From contig NZ_CP118734.1 in the NCBI RefSeq assembly GCF_032594935.1, positions 524,001 to 588,000 on the forward strand: a stretch of 64,000 bases of DNA, read 5' to 3'. Positions 1-8,683 of the stretch are shown here, piece after piece. Under the pieces are notes generated by a model. That model saw only the letters and a list, made by a program, of their open reading frames with translations. It was not told the origin of the DNA and made no database searches. Numbering within the stretch: position 1 is the stretch's first letter; the number at the start of each line of letters is the position of its first letter. The stretch comes from Streptococcus sp. 29892 (GTDB lineage Bacteria > Bacillota > Bacilli > Lactobacillales > Streptococcaceae). A program made the position numbers and the translations under genes.

Positions 1-1
1 T

Positions 2-586
2 GTACAAAATGTAAAAGAAGCTCTGGTTCTGTTACCGATTGATGAGGGCAAGGAGGTATTGCGTGTTAGTTATCTTCCAAATTCCACTCAAGAGGAGAAA
101 CTCGATTTTACAGAAACAATTGCTTTTGATGAGAATGGGCGAGCATATAAGGCAGTTGCTTTTGTTGCGAAACATTTCAGTGAATACTTGGTTGTATATA
201 GAAGCATCAGTGCTGTAGGAACTGGTTTGACAAGTTCCCCGAATCCAGAATTTCCTATCGAAGAACTCTTACAGACACAGGTTGAAAAAATGGATGGATT
301 ATTGGTACTGGATAAAGAGGGCGGCCAAATTCTTAATAAGAACCCATCGGTCACCAGTCTTGCATTTCAGGATATGGGAGAGGTTCTTAAACCAGTCATC
401 TTTGAACATACAGAGGTGCCTGTGGCAGAAGGACCGCTTCTAACCACCAATAAAGTCGAAGAAAGGAGTTCTTTGACCACTTCCAAACAATTACCGAATA
501 CGGGTTCTGAAGTAAGTTCTGGACTGATTTGTATAGGGCTAGTAGGCTTACTTGGTGCAGGCATTTTGCGTAAAAAAGAAAGATAA
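2..586 (+). CDS. LPXTG cell-wall-anchored surface protein (C-terminal part)
   Basis: The reading frame is open from the left edge, so only the C-terminal ~194 residues are seen and the true start lies outside the window. The end has a complete sortase A signal: LPNTG, a hydrophobic stretch of about 20 residues, and the charged tail RKKER. The protein should be secreted and covalently linked to peptidoglycan. The visible ectodomain, before a Thr/Ser-rich stalk, has no domain I can name. Surface anchoring is clear; function is not. A hairpin terminator follows. Confidence 0.85.
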   Translation, partial: VQNVKEALVLLPIDEGKEVLRVSYLPNSTQEEKLDFTETIAFDENGRAYKAVAFVAKHFSEYLVVYRSISAVGTGLTSSPNPEFPIEELLQTQVEKMDGLLVLDKEGGQILNKNPSVTSLAFQDMGEVLKPVIFEHTEVPVAEGPLLTTNKVEERSSLTTSKQLPNTGSEVSSGLICIGLVGLLGAGILRKKER

Positions 587-594
587 TCTCAAGG

Positions 595-638
595 ACAGAT
601 TGGAGTGTGGGCTTTTGGCTACCTTCTCCAATCTGTTT
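595..638 (+). terminator. Rho-independent terminator after surface protein gene
   Basis: An inverted repeat ACAGATTGGAG / CTCCAATCTGT is separated by a ~20-nt loop and followed by TT and an AT-rich tract. It lies 9 nt after the stop codon. Confidence 0.65.
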
Positions 639-768
639 ATCCTATATTCATTTTTTATAGGATGGATAAATAATATATATTAGTAAGGATCTTCTTTTTC
701 TGATAGGATAGGAGTAACTCGTTTAAACTTGTTACAATCAGTCATCATATCTATCACGGAGGTCCAAT

Positions 769-1707
769 ATGAAAAGAAGTTTAGTCCAAGTCCCCCTAGC
801 CCTTTCAGGTCTGCTACTGGCTCTGGTAGCTTTGGCCAATCTATTAGCTCCAGTTCATCCCCTTATCAAGCCTAGTTTACAAGCTCTTGCCCTACTGGGT
901 TATAGTATTTTGTTTTCCAGAATTTTTGCTGTCTGGTCAAAAACTAGGACTGAGCTAGGTCAGCCCATTGTTGCTTCTTGTTTTGCTACACTTTTTATGG
1001 GCTTGTTATTGCTGACAGCTAGTCTTTCTCCTCTACCTTTGGGAATTGGTAAAGGAATTTGGTTGACTCTGGTTTTGCTTTACGGTGCCTATATCGTCTA
1101 TTTCTCCTATCGGTTTATCGTTCCAAGAAGGTTGGAGTTGGTTTTTCCAAGCTGGTTTATCGTCTATGTAGGCTTTGCCATGGCTGGGGTGACTGCTCCA
1201 GTCTATCAAGCCTTTAGACTGGGATGGTTTTCTCTGATTTTTGCGGGTATTTCCTTTGCTATCTTGTTGCCAGTTGTTGTGTATCGTTTGCTGCGTGTTA
1301 AATTGGTTCAGGCTCAGTTTCCCCTGCTAGCTATTTTTGCAGCTCCGACTGCCCTGCTTTTAACTGCCTATCTTCAATTGGCAGAGCAGGTAGATTTGCG
1401 CTTGCTTGTGTTTTTGTTAGTCCTGTCCCAATCCTTCTATCTAACAGTGGTTCTCTCGCTCAGACGATTGACCAAAAATGGTTTTAGTCCTCTCTTTGCA
1501 GCCTTTACTTTTCCGCTTGTCAGCTCTGCTATTTCCCTAAAACTGACCCTAGGGAAGTTGGTGGGACTTCAATCCCTCCTGTCATTTGTCTTGCAAGTGG
1601 AGATCATCCTGGCGACGCTTGTGATTGCGGGAGTAGCTTTTCTGTATGTCAATCACCTGTCAAGAGAGTTAGTCAGTGCTTGGTCCTCGGCTGAGGAGAG
1701 TGTGTAG
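769..1707 (+). CDS. TDT-family (tellurite-resistance/dicarboxylate) transporter
   Basis: A 312-residue, very hydrophobic integral membrane protein with about ten predicted helices. Length and layout fit the TDT family (TehA, malate permeases, SLAC1-like channels), often annotated in streptococci as C4-dicarboxylate or 'exfoliative toxin A'-like transporter. Known members export organic acids or conduct anions; the substrate here cannot be read from sequence. The ATG at 769 is preceded by GGAGG. The gene is monocistronic, flanked by terminators on both sides. The TehB homologue lies far away at 21604, so this is not a tehAB pair. The family call is likely but made without an alignment. Confidence 0.65.
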   Translation: MKRSLVQVPLALSGLLLALVALANLLAPVHPLIKPSLQALALLGYSILFSRIFAVWSKTRTELGQPIVASCFATLFMGLLLLTASLSPLPLGIGKGIWLTLVLLYGAYIVYFSYRFIVPRRLELVFPSWFIVYVGFAMAGVTAPVYQAFRLGWFSLIFAGISFAILLPVVVYRLLRVKLVQAQFPLLAIFAAPTALLLTAYLQLAEQVDLRLLVFLLVLSQSFYLTVVLSLRRLTKNGFSPLFAAFTFPLVSSAISLKLTLGKLVGLQSLLSFVLQVEIILATLVIAGVAFLYVNHLSRELVSAWSSAEESV

Positions 1708-1741
1708 GTCTGTGAAGGGATATGGAAATTATTCAAAGCAG

Positions 1742-1769
1742 AAAATCTAGTCAAGAGGCTAGGTTTTTT
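1742..1769 (+). terminator. Terminator between TDT transporter and HAD gene
   Basis: Short stem AAATCTAG / CTAGGTTT followed by six T. It immediately precedes the -10 box of the next gene. Confidence 0.5.
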
Positions 1770-1777
1770 GTTATAAT
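1770..1777 (+). promoter_or_regulatory. -10 box abutting HAD gene start (leaderless candidate)
   Basis: TATAAT at 1772-1777 is preceded by TG at 1769-1770 (extended -10). Its last base is only 6 nt before the ATG at 1784 and there is no Shine-Dalgarno sequence, so the transcript should begin at or next to the start codon. Confidence 0.55.
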
Positions 1778-1783
1778 CAAACC

Positions 1784-2482
1784 ATGAAAGCAGTGATTTT
1801 TGATTTAGATGATACCTTGTACGACCAAATCCAGCCCTTCAAAAAGGCTTTGGATAGGCATTTGCAGGTGGATGATGAGCTAGTCGGTCCCCTTTATCTA
1901 GCCTTTCGTCATCATGCGGATCAGGTATTTGAAGCAGCAGCGACTGGCAAGATGAGTTTAAAGGACAGCCATATCTATCGGATGAAAGCAGCTCTAGCTG
2001 ATTTTGGATTTCAGGTATCGGATGCCCTAGCTTTGACCATTCAGATTGATTATGATTATTTCCAAGGGCAGTTGGAGCTTAGTCCTATGTTTCCAGCGAT
2101 TTTTTCTCATTGTAAAGAAAGGGGACTTGCGCTTGGGATCATAACCAATGGTCCTCATCGCCACCAATTGCGGAAGATACGCACTTTGGGTCTTTTGGAT
2201 TGGTTTGATCAAGCTCTAATTCTTATTTCCGGTCAGCTTGGGGTAGCTAAACCAAATCCGCAGATTTTTAAGGTCATGGAGCAACGTTTGGGATTTTCCT
2301 CTGATGAGATTTGTTATGTAGGTGATTCCTTTGAGAATGATGTCATAGGGGCCAAGGCTTGTGGTTGGCAGGCTATTTGGTTTAATCATCGGTTGCGTTC
2401 AGCCCCTGAAACCAGTGTCAGTCCAGACAAGATTGTAGATAAGTGGGAGGACTTAAGAGAGGCGATTTTCCAGATGGATTAG
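1784..2482 (+). CDS. HAD-superfamily hydrolase (YjjG-like nucleotidase/phosphatase)
   Basis: A 232-residue cytosolic HAD phosphohydrolase. Motif I is FDLDDTLYD (residues 6-14, nucleophile first Asp), motif II is ITNG (119-122), motif III is the Lys in AKPNPQIF, and motif IV is GDSFENDV. A helical cap sits between motifs I and II, giving a subclass-I HAD of the YjjG/5'-nucleotidase sort. Family members dephosphorylate nucleoside monophosphates or small phosphosugars; the substrate is unknown. The ATG lacks an upstream ribosome-binding site, consistent with leaderless translation. Confidence 0.8.
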   Translation: MKAVIFDLDDTLYDQIQPFKKALDRHLQVDDELVGPLYLAFRHHADQVFEAAATGKMSLKDSHIYRMKAALADFGFQVSDALALTIQIDYDYFQGQLELSPMFPAIFSHCKERGLALGIITNGPHRHQLRKIRTLGLLDWFDQALILISGQLGVAKPNPQIFKVMEQRLGFSSDEICYVGDSFENDVIGAKACGWQAIWFNHRLRSAPETSVSPDKIVDKWEDLREAIFQMD

Positions 2483-2557
2483 CCTTTTTTTATGGGTGCG
2501 ATAGGTAAAATATATTAGCAGACAGGCTATTTTTATGATAGGATAGTCCTATAAGCT

Positions 2558-2729
2558 GGGAGTGGGAAAGAACTCGACCAATCATAGAAGAGTTCGTCTT
2601 CCCACCCCCGCACAGTTGATTAGGTCAGATTTGGAGTGTAAAACACGAACAAATCTGCCAATCAACCACTGCGCTGAGATGTTGACGCTAACGTTGAGAA
2701 GCGGTCCTGGGCTTTTTGCCCAGCCTCAT
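2558..2729. repeat. Structured intergenic repeat, copy 1
   Basis: About 172 bp, closely similar to 18499-18668 and related in layout to 25618-25793. It contains three successive hairpins: GTGGGAA...TTCCCAC with an inner GAACTC/GAGTTC stem; a long stem starting CGCACAGTTGATT and closing AATCAACCACTGCG; and a terminal GGGC-ttttt-GCCC stem. It ends just before the AhpD-like gene and carries no ORF of its own. Confidence 0.8.
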
Positions 2730-2755
2730 AAAAATTCATGAAATGGAGTACCCCT

Positions 2756-3325
2756 ATGACACAAACATTTTTCCCAATTCATACCTTGGACACGGTTAGA
2801 CCTGATTTGAAAGAAAATTTGGAAACGGTCAAGAAAAACAATGGTGGCTACATTCCAAACCTGATTGGTCTGTTGGCCAACTCCCCGACAGCCTTGGAAA
2901 CCTATCAGACAATAGGAGGCATCAATCGCCGCAACAGTCTGACACCGACTGAGCGTGAAGTCGTGCAAATCACAGCGGCTGTAGCAAATGGATGTGGCTT
3001 CTGTGTAGCAGGTCATACTGCTATATCTATCAAGCAAATCAAGATGCCAGATGAGATTTTGCAGGCTCTTCGTCAGGGGACACCTATTGAGGCAGATGCG
3101 AAATTGGATACATTGGCTCGCTTTACCTTGGCAGTCATTCATGAAAAAGGCAAGGTTGGTGATCAGTTACTAGAAGAACTTTTCCAAGCTGGCTATACAG
3201 CTGAGAATGCCTTGGATGTTGTGCTAGGTGTCAGCCTTGCGACCCTCTGTAACTATGCAAATAACCTGATTAACACCCCAATCAATCCTGAACTGCAGCC
3301 CTATGCTTTGAAAGATGAAGAATAG
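2756..3325 (+). CDS. Carboxymuconolactone decarboxylase / AhpD-like protein
   Basis: About 189 residues. An AhpD-type CxxxH-like active-site motif is visible as GCGFCVAGHTAI (two Cys separated by two residues, then His), following the TEREVVQITAAVANG helix typical of the carboxymuconolactone decarboxylase fold. Such proteins are thiol-dependent peroxidases or reductases acting on organic hydroperoxides; the real substrate is not known. An in-frame ATG at 2738 exists, but it falls in the repeat boundary. The ATG at 2756 starts the conserved-looking MTQTFFPIHTL. Monocistronic, closed by a terminator. Confidence 0.75.
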   Translation: MTQTFFPIHTLDTVRPDLKENLETVKKNNGGYIPNLIGLLANSPTALETYQTIGGINRRNSLTPTEREVVQITAAVANGCGFCVAGHTAISIKQIKMPDEILQALRQGTPIEADAKLDTLARFTLAVIHEKGKVGDQLLEELFQAGYTAENALDVVLGVSLATLCNYANNLINTPINPELQPYALKDEE

Positions 3326-3332
3326 AATTTGA

Positions 3333-3361
3333 AAGCCAGTCGGACTAGCCGGCTGGTTTTT
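3333..3361 (+). terminator. Terminator after AhpD-like gene
   Basis: Stem AGCCAGtCGG / CCGgCTGGTT followed by a T-run; lies directly after the stop codon. Confidence 0.6.
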
Positions 3362-3474
3362 CAATTGTAGCAAGTGAAACTATTTTTATAAAAAAGTTAG
3401 AAAATAGAAAGTAGTTTCAAAAAATCCCCTTTTCTTTCTTCAGACAGAAATTAAAATTTAAATGTAAAAGTCTG

Positions 3475-3502
3475 TTGAAAAGATGTCAATATATTGTATA
3501 AT
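3475..3502 (+). promoter_or_regulatory. Promoter of the nan/sat operon
   Basis: TTGAAA (3475-3480), 16-nt spacer, TATAAT (3497-3502). This is a near-consensus sigma-70 promoter 48 nt before nanE. Upstream (3375-3413) lies an AT-rich imperfect inverted repeat GAAACTATTT / AAGTAGTTTC that may be an operator; the regulator is not known from sequence. Confidence 0.7.
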
Positions 3503-3507
3503 AATAA

Positions 3508-3521
3508 TGTAAGCGCTAACT
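3508..3521 (+). promoter_or_regulatory. CcpA catabolite-responsive element (cre) of the nan operon
   Basis: TGTAAGCGCTAACT matches the cre consensus WTGNAANCGNWNNCW at every fixed position. It begins 5 nt after the -10 box, over the expected transcription start, where bound CcpA would block initiation. ccpA itself lies in this window at 45993. Confidence 0.75.
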
Positions 3522-3549
3522 CGGATCCGGTAATAGAAAGGAGAAATGA

Positions 3550-4251
3550 ATGGCTACCATCAGCAAAGAAGCCTTAAAAGAACAAATTAAAGATGGCATT
3601 ATTATTTCCTGTCAAGCTTTACCAGGTGAGCCTTTATATAGTGAAGAAGGCGGAGTTATTCCTCTATTGGTCAAGGCAGCCCAGGAAGCGGGTGCTGTAG
3701 GTATTCGAGCAAACAGTGTTCGAGATATTAAAGAAATCAAGGAAGTAACCGATTTACCTATTATCGGAATTATCAAGAGAGATTACCCTCCTCAGGAGCC
3801 TTTCATTACGGCAACGATGAGAGAGGTGGACGAGCTAGCTGAGCTAGACATTGCAGTTATTGCCCTGGATTGTACTAAACGTGAGCGTTATGATGGTCTG
3901 GACATCGTTGATTTCATCAAACAAATCAAGGAAAAATATCCACATCAACTCTTCATGGCAGATATTTCCACCTATGAAGAAGGTGTGACAGCCTACGAGG
4001 CAGGTATTGATTTTGTTGGAACGACCCTATCAGGCTATACATCCTATAGCCGACAAGAAGATGGACCAGATATTGAGTTGGTTGACCGACTTTGTCGTGC
4101 TGGGATTGATGTCATCGCAGAAGGAAAAATCCACTATCCAGATCAAGCTAGGACCATTCACGATTTAGGTGTGGCAGGTATCGTCGTTGGCGGAGCCATT
4201 ACCCGTCCTAAGGAAATAGCGGAGCGGTTTATCCAGGCTCTGAAAAAATAG
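3550..4251 (+). CDS. nanE: N-acetylmannosamine-6-phosphate 2-epimerase
   Basis: A 233-residue TIM barrel converting ManNAc-6-P to GlcNAc-6-P in sialic acid catabolism. Family landmarks are present: [10 protein letters not shown] near the N-terminus (20-29), the catalytic-lysine strand IIGIIKRD (71-78), AEGKI with the conserved Glu (190-194) and the phosphate-binding GGAITRP (214-220). Length is normal. It is the first gene of the operon, with AAAGGAG just upstream of the ATG. It supplies the last dedicated step before GlcNAc-6-P enters amino sugar metabolism; nagA and nagB are not in the window. Confidence 0.93.
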   Translation: MATISKEALKEQIKDGIIISCQALPGEPLYSEEGGVIPLLVKAAQEAGAVGIRANSVRDIKEIKEVTDLPIIGIIKRDYPPQEPFITATMREVDELAELDIAVIALDCTKRERYDGLDIVDFIKQIKEKYPHQLFMADISTYEEGVTAYEAGIDFVGTTLSGYTSYSRQEDGPDIELVDRLCRAGIDVIAEGKIHYPDQARTIHDLGVAGIVVGGAITRPKEIAERFIQALKK

Positions 4252-4302
4252 TTACATAGTCTAATAACCCCATATGGGGAAGCAAAAAAATAAAGGAGAA
4301 GA

Positions 4303-5619
4303 ATGATGAAAAAAATCATACATTCATTGTTAGCTGGTGTGGCAGTTTTGTCACTCGCAGCATGTAGTGGTGGTAGCAGTAATACAACTGCTGAAAAAAC
4401 AGCTGAATCAAGTGCTTCTGGTAAGACAGAAATCACTTGGTGGGCCTTCCCAGTATTCACACAAGAGAATACAGAAGACGGTGTTGGTACCTATGAGCAA
4501 AAAATTATTGCTGCTTTTGAGGAAGCTAACCCAGACATTACTGTAAAACTGGAAACCATTGACTTTACATCTGGTCCAGAAAAAATCACGACTGCTATCG
4601 AAGCAGGTACTGCTCCAGACGTTCTCTTTGATGCACCAGGCCGTATCATCACCTACGGAAAAAATGGTAAATTGGCTGAATTGAACGACCTCTTTACAGA
4701 TGAGTTTGTTAAAGATGTGAACAACGATAACATCATTCAAGCATCTAAGGCTGGTGATACTGCCTACATGTACCCACTCAGCTCTGCTCCATTCTATATG
4801 GCCTTCAACAAAGCGATGTTGAAAGATGCTGGTGTTCTTGACCTTGTAAAAGATGGCTGGACAACAGACGACTTTGAAAAAGTTATCAAGGCTTTGAAAG
4901 ACAAGGGTTACAACCCTGGTTCCCTCTTCTCTAACGGTCAAGGTGGTGACCAAGGTACTCGTGCCTTCTTGGCAAACCTTTACAGCGGAAGCATCACAGA
5001 CGAAGGCGTAACTAAGTATACAACTGATTCTGAACAAATGATCAAGGCTTTGGATAAGGCAGCTGGTTGGATTAAAGACGGCTATATGATGAACGGCTCT
5101 CAATACGCAGGTGGCGATGACATCCAAAACTTTGCAAATGGTCAAACTTCTTACACTATCCTTTGGGGACCTGCTCAAAATGGTATCCAAGGACAATTGT
5201 TAGAAGCATCTAAAGTAGAAGTTCTTGAAGTACCATTCCCATCTGAAGATGGTAAAGCAGCTCTTGAATACCTTGTAAACGGCTTTGCAGTCTTCAACAA
5301 TGGCGACGAAGCTCGTGTAGCAGCGTCTAAGAAATTCATCCAGTTCATCGCAGATGACAAAGAATGGGGTCCTAAGAACGTTGTTCGTACAGGTGCCTTC
5401 CCAGTTCGTACATCATTTGGTGCTCTCTATGATGACGAACGCATGGCTACTATTGACAAGTGGACTGGTTACTACTCACCATACTACAACACAATTGATG
5501 GATTTGCTGAAATGAGAACTCTTTGGTTCCCAATGCTTCAAGCTGTATCAAATGGCGAAAAAGAAGCAGAGGCTGCTTTGAAAGAATTCACTGAGCAAGC
5601 AAACGCAACCATTAAATAA
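4303..5619 (+). CDS. satA: Sialic acid ABC transporter, substrate-binding lipoprotein
   Basis: A 438-residue extracytoplasmic solute-binding protein of the carbohydrate family 1 type. The N-terminus is a lipoprotein signal peptide with lipobox LAAC (Cys at residue 21), followed by a Ser/Thr-rich linker. The mature part begins [11 protein letters not shown], as expected for SatA-type N-acetylneuraminate binders of streptococci. It lies between nanE and two permeases. No dedicated ATPase is encoded nearby, so the transporter probably uses a shared MsmK-type ATPase elsewhere, as is known for pneumococcal SatABC. Codon use looks highly optimised, consistent with strong expression. ATG at 4303 (or 4306) follows AAAGGAG. 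Confidence 0.88.
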   Translation: MMKKIIHSLLAGVAVLSLAACSGGSSNTTAEKTAESSASGKTEITWWAFPVFTQENTEDGVGTYEQKIIAAFEEANPDITVKLETIDFTSGPEKITTAIEAGTAPDVLFDAPGRIITYGKNGKLAELNDLFTDEFVKDVNNDNIIQASKAGDTAYMYPLSSAPFYMAFNKAMLKDAGVLDLVKDGWTTDDFEKVIKALKDKGYNPGSLFSNGQGGDQGTRAFLANLYSGSITDEGVTKYTTDSEQMIKALDKAAGWIKDGYMMNGSQYAGGDDIQNFANGQTSYTILWGPAQNGIQGQLLEASKVEVLEVPFPSEDGKAALEYLVNGFAVFNNGDEARVAASKKFIQFIADDKEWGPKNVVRTGAFPVRTSFGALYDDERMATIDKWTGYYSPYYNTIDGFAEMRTLWFPMLQAVSNGEKEAEAALKEFTEQANATIK

Positions 5620-5626
5620 ATGAATT

Positions 5627-5682
5627 GAATGAGGCTCCTTTTCTCTGTTAGCTATTCAATAGATATGGAAAAGGAGCCATTC
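5627..5682 (+). other. Intra-operon stem-loop between satA and satB
   Basis: A strong stem of ~16 bp (GAATGAGGCTCCTTTTC against GAAAAGGAGCCATTC, one mismatch) starts 7 nt after the satA stop. The downstream side has only a weak U-tract (CCTTTC). It is therefore better explained as an RNA-stabilising or partial-attenuation hairpin giving more SatA than permease than as a full terminator. Confidence 0.65.
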
Positions 5683-5774
5683 CTTTCATGCTTTGTGAAA
5701 ATCAAGAATTATTTTTTCAGTAGGTATTTTGATTTTCATAAAGAATGATTACGAATAGAATTGAGGTGTTCTAA

Positions 5775-6662
5775 GTGCAGATAAATAAGATTAGAATGCG
5801 GGAAACCATTGTATCCTATACCTTCTTGGCTCCTATTCTCATTTTCTTCACCATTTTTGTACTCGCTCCAATGATCATGGGATTTGTCACTAGTTTCTTT
5901 AACTATACCATGACAGATTTCACCTTTGTTGGACTGGATAATTATGTACGGATGTTTAATGATCCGATCTTTATCAAATCTCTGATTAACACATTGATTA
6001 TCGTGGTTGGTTCAGTGCCAGTTGTTGTCTTCTTTTCAGTCTTTGTCGCTTCGCAGACCTATGAAAAGAATGTCATCGCTCGCTCCTTCTATCGGGCAGT
6101 CTTCTTCCTGCCTGTTGTAACGGGTTCCGTTGCTGTAACGGTTGTTTGGAAATGGATTTACGATCCCCTGTCAGGTATCTTGAACTTCGTTTTGAAATCA
6201 GGTGGCCTTATTGAACAAAATATCAGTTGGTTAGGGGATAAACAGTGGGCCTTGTTAGCCATTATCATTATCCTCTTAACAACTTCAGTTGGTCAGCCGA
6301 TTATTCTTTACATTGCAGCTCTTGGAAATATTGATAATTCCTTGGTAGAAGCTGCGCGTGTGGACGGTGCCAACGAACATCAGGTTTTCTGGCAAATAAA
6401 ATGGCCAAGCCTCTTACCAACCACTCTTTATATCGCAGTTATTACAACCATTAACTCCTTCCAGTGTTTTGCCCTTATTCAGCTCTTGACCTCAGGTGGA
6501 CCTAACTATTCAACCTCCACCCTCATGTACTACTTGTACGAAAAAGCCTTCAAGTTGTCTGAGTATGGATATGCAAATACCATGGGTGTTTTCCTGGCAG
6601 TCATGATTGCACTGATTTCCTTTGCCCAATTCAAGATTTTGGGTAATGATGTGGAATACTAG
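5775..6662 (+). CDS. satB: Sialic acid ABC transporter permease
   Basis: A 295-residue MalF/UgpA-type permease with six transmembrane helices. The EAA loop that contacts the ATPase is visible as EAARVDGANEHQVFWQIKWP near residues 193-212. The start is GTG at 5775 after GAGG (TTGAGGTGTTCTAA). It follows the satA hairpin and is separated by 13 nt from satC. With SatC it forms the membrane channel for imported N-acetylneuraminate. Confidence 0.88.
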   Translation: MQINKIRMRETIVSYTFLAPILIFFTIFVLAPMIMGFVTSFFNYTMTDFTFVGLDNYVRMFNDPIFIKSLINTLIIVVGSVPVVVFFSVFVASQTYEKNVIARSFYRAVFFLPVVTGSVAVTVVWKWIYDPLSGILNFVLKSGGLIEQNISWLGDKQWALLAIIIILLTTSVGQPIILYIAALGNIDNSLVEAARVDGANEHQVFWQIKWPSLLPTTLYIAVITTINSFQCFALIQLLTSGGPNYSTSTLMYYLYEKAFKLSEYGYANTMGVFLAVMIALISFAQFKILGNDVEY

Positions 6663-6675
6663 AAAGGAGGAAACT

Positions 6676-7506
6676 ATGAAAAAGAAAACCATTACACCCT
6701 TTGGTGTTATTTCAACGATTATCTTGCTCTTGTTGACCATCCTTTTCATATTCCCTTTCTATTGGATTATGACAGGTGCCTTTAAGTCACAACCGCATAC
6801 CATTGTCATTCCGCCTCAGTGGTGGCCAACCCAGCCAACCATGGAAAACTTTACTAAATTGACAGTCCAAAACCCAGCCTTGCAGTGGCTATGGAACTCA
6901 GTCTTTATTTCCTTGGCGACCATGATTTTGGTTTGTATGACCTCTTCTCTAGCTGGTTATGTCTTGGCTAAGAAACGGTTCTACGGACAGCGGATTTTGT
7001 TCTCAATCTTCATCGCTGCCATGGCTCTTCCTAAGCAGGTTGTGCTTGTGCCTCTGGTACGGATTATCAACTTTATGGGAATTCATGATACCTTAGCGGC
7101 AGTTATTCTACCCTTAGTTGGCTGGCCATTCGGTGTTTTCTTGATGAAGCAATTCTCAGAAAATATTCCGACAGAATTGTTGGAATCTGCTAAAATTGAT
7201 GGTTGTGGAGAAGTATCAACCTTCTGGAATGTTGCCTTTCCAATTGTCAAACCAGGTTTTGCAGCCTTGGCTATCTTTACCTTTATCAACTCTTGGAATG
7301 ACTACTTCATGCAGTTGGTTATGTTGACTTCACGTCAGAATTTGACTATTTCGCTAGGTGTTGCAACCATGCAGGCTGAAATGGCAACCAACTATGGTGT
7401 TATCATGGCGGGAGCTGCTATGGCTGCAGTGCCAATCGTTACTGTCTTCCTTGTCTTCCAAAAATCCTTTACTCAAGGTATCACCATGGGAGCGGTTAAA
7501 GGCTAA
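6676..7506 (+). CDS. satC: Sialic acid ABC transporter permease
   Basis: A 276-residue MalG/UgpE-type permease with six helices. The EAA loop reads ESAKIDGCGEVSTFWNVAFP. The reading frame extends upstream into satB, but the ATG at 6676 is preceded by AAAGGAGG at ideal spacing and begins MKKKTITPFG, so this start is chosen. Partner of SatB. Confidence 0.88.
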   Translation: MKKKTITPFGVISTIILLLLTILFIFPFYWIMTGAFKSQPHTIVIPPQWWPTQPTMENFTKLTVQNPALQWLWNSVFISLATMILVCMTSSLAGYVLAKKRFYGQRILFSIFIAAMALPKQVVLVPLVRIINFMGIHDTLAAVILPLVGWPFGVFLMKQFSENIPTELLESAKIDGCGEVSTFWNVAFPIVKPGFAALAIFTFINSWNDYFMQLVMLTSRQNLTISLGVATMQAEMATNYGVIMAGAAMAAVPIVTVFLVFQKSFTQGITMGAVKG

Positions 7507-7535
7507 GAATTCGGATAGTTGGTGGAGAAAGATAC

Positions 7536-7991
7536 ATGATTTATGATCATATTGACAATTGTTCACAATATAAGGGACTACATCCCAATTTGGATCTTGC
7601 CTTGGCTGTTTTGGAAAAGGGTGATTTTCGCGAGCAGGGCCTAGGCAGGTATGAAATCGCTGGTCAGGCTGTCTATTACTTCCTTCAGGAAAATACTCTC
7701 TCTGAAGAGTTCAAGGAGGAATTTGAATACCATCGTTCCTACGCAGACATCCATTTTGTTATCAGCGGACAGGAACAAATTTCTTACGGTTGTCGTCTGG
7801 TTGGAGAAGATACTGGTTTTGATCCAGCAAGTGATATCGGTTTTGTTCCGAGTGAAAAATGGGTGGATTGCCTACTTGATGGGAATTACTTTGCTATTTT
7901 CCTACCTGGTGAGGTTCATCAGCCAAACCAATGGGCAGGTGGACAAAAGACTGTCCGCAAGTTTGTCATTAAAGTCTTAATAGACGATTAG
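7536..7991 (+). CDS. YhcH/YjgK/YiaL family protein of the sialic acid operon
   Basis: A 151-residue beta-rich cupin-like protein of the YhcH (NanQ) family. The conserved metal-site region is visible as EFEYHRSYADIHFVISG, and the C-terminal end has FLPGEVHQPN. Family members accompany sialic acid genes in many bacteria, and the E. coli homologue has been linked to anomerisation of sialic acid; the role here is by family and context. It lies between satC and the DUF624-like gene. Confidence 0.82.
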   Translation: MIYDHIDNCSQYKGLHPNLDLALAVLEKGDFREQGLGRYEIAGQAVYYFLQENTLSEEFKEEFEYHRSYADIHFVISGQEQISYGCRLVGEDTGFDPASDIGFVPSEKWVDCLLDGNYFAIFLPGEVHQPNQWAGGQKTVRKFVIKVLIDD

Positions 7992-8023
7992 TTCTCAACT
8001 AAAATAGAAAGGGGAAGATGTAA

Positions 8024-8683
8024 ATGAAAGGAAAGGGTGGTAGAACACTGGTTCAGTCCTTGTTTGATGTTAATCATCCAGCATGGCAACTGGTAGAAAA
8101 ACTCTTTGATCTCATGCTCTTAAATGGCTTAACTGTTTTGGCAAGTCTTCCTCTTTTTACCTTGGGAATTGCCAAACTAGCCCTCCAAGCGAGTTTATGG
8201 GACATGAATGAAGAGGGGAAAGTAAAGGTCTGGTCGACCTACTGGGGTCATTTTGGTCGCCAGTGGAAACAGGGTCTGGTCTTGTCACTGGTAGAAATTG
8301 GGTTAACGACATTTTGCCTCTTGGATCTATATCTGATTCTGGGACAGGCTGGTCTGGTATTTGACAGTTTTCGTGCAAGCTGTATTGCCATCCTGCTCTT
8401 TAGTCAGCTACTTTGGGTCTATATCTACCCGTTAGCCAGTCGATTTGATTTGCAGTTGAAAGACTTATTCCTAAAAGGAATTTTATGCCTGGGGAATATG
8501 TTGTCCTTGACCGCTATGGTTGGTCTGGTCTTTCTACTTGTAGCTACTATCCTCTTTTATTCAGACCTGACATTTTTAATCGGTCTGGTTTGTCTACTAT
8601 TTTTTGCCTATGCGGGCCTATCCTTTCTATTCATTAGAGAATTTGGGTCAAGAATAAAAACAGTTAAAAAGGAATTAGAATGA
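8024..8683 (+). CDS. DUF624/YesL-like membrane protein
   Basis: A 219-residue protein with about five or six predicted transmembrane helices. The N-terminal pattern (Phe-Asp-x-x-x-P, then LMLLNGLTVLASLPLFTLG) resembles YesL/DUF624 proteins, which often sit beside carbohydrate ABC transporters. The function is not known. It begins after AGAAAGGGGAAG and overlaps the lyase gene by four bases (ATGA), so the two are translationally coupled and the protein probably belongs functionally to sialic acid uptake. Confidence 0.7.
   Translation: MKGKGGRTLVQSLFDVNHPAWQLVEKLFDLMLLNGLTVLASLPLFTLGIAKLALQASLWDMNEEGKVKVWSTYWGHFGRQWKQGLVLSLVEIGLTTFCLLDLYLILGQAGLVFDSFRASCIAILLFSQLLWVYIYPLASRFDLQLKDLFLKGILCLGNMLSLTAMVGLVFLLVATILFYSDLTFLIGLVCLLFFAYAGLSFLFIREFGSRIKTVKKELE

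Noticed and set aside
4408..5196. Long minus-strand ORF of 262 codons opposite satA
   Set aside because: It is a shadow of the highly codon-biased satA gene; its translation is Cys/Ser/Phe-rich without any recognisable family, and there is no ribosome-binding site.
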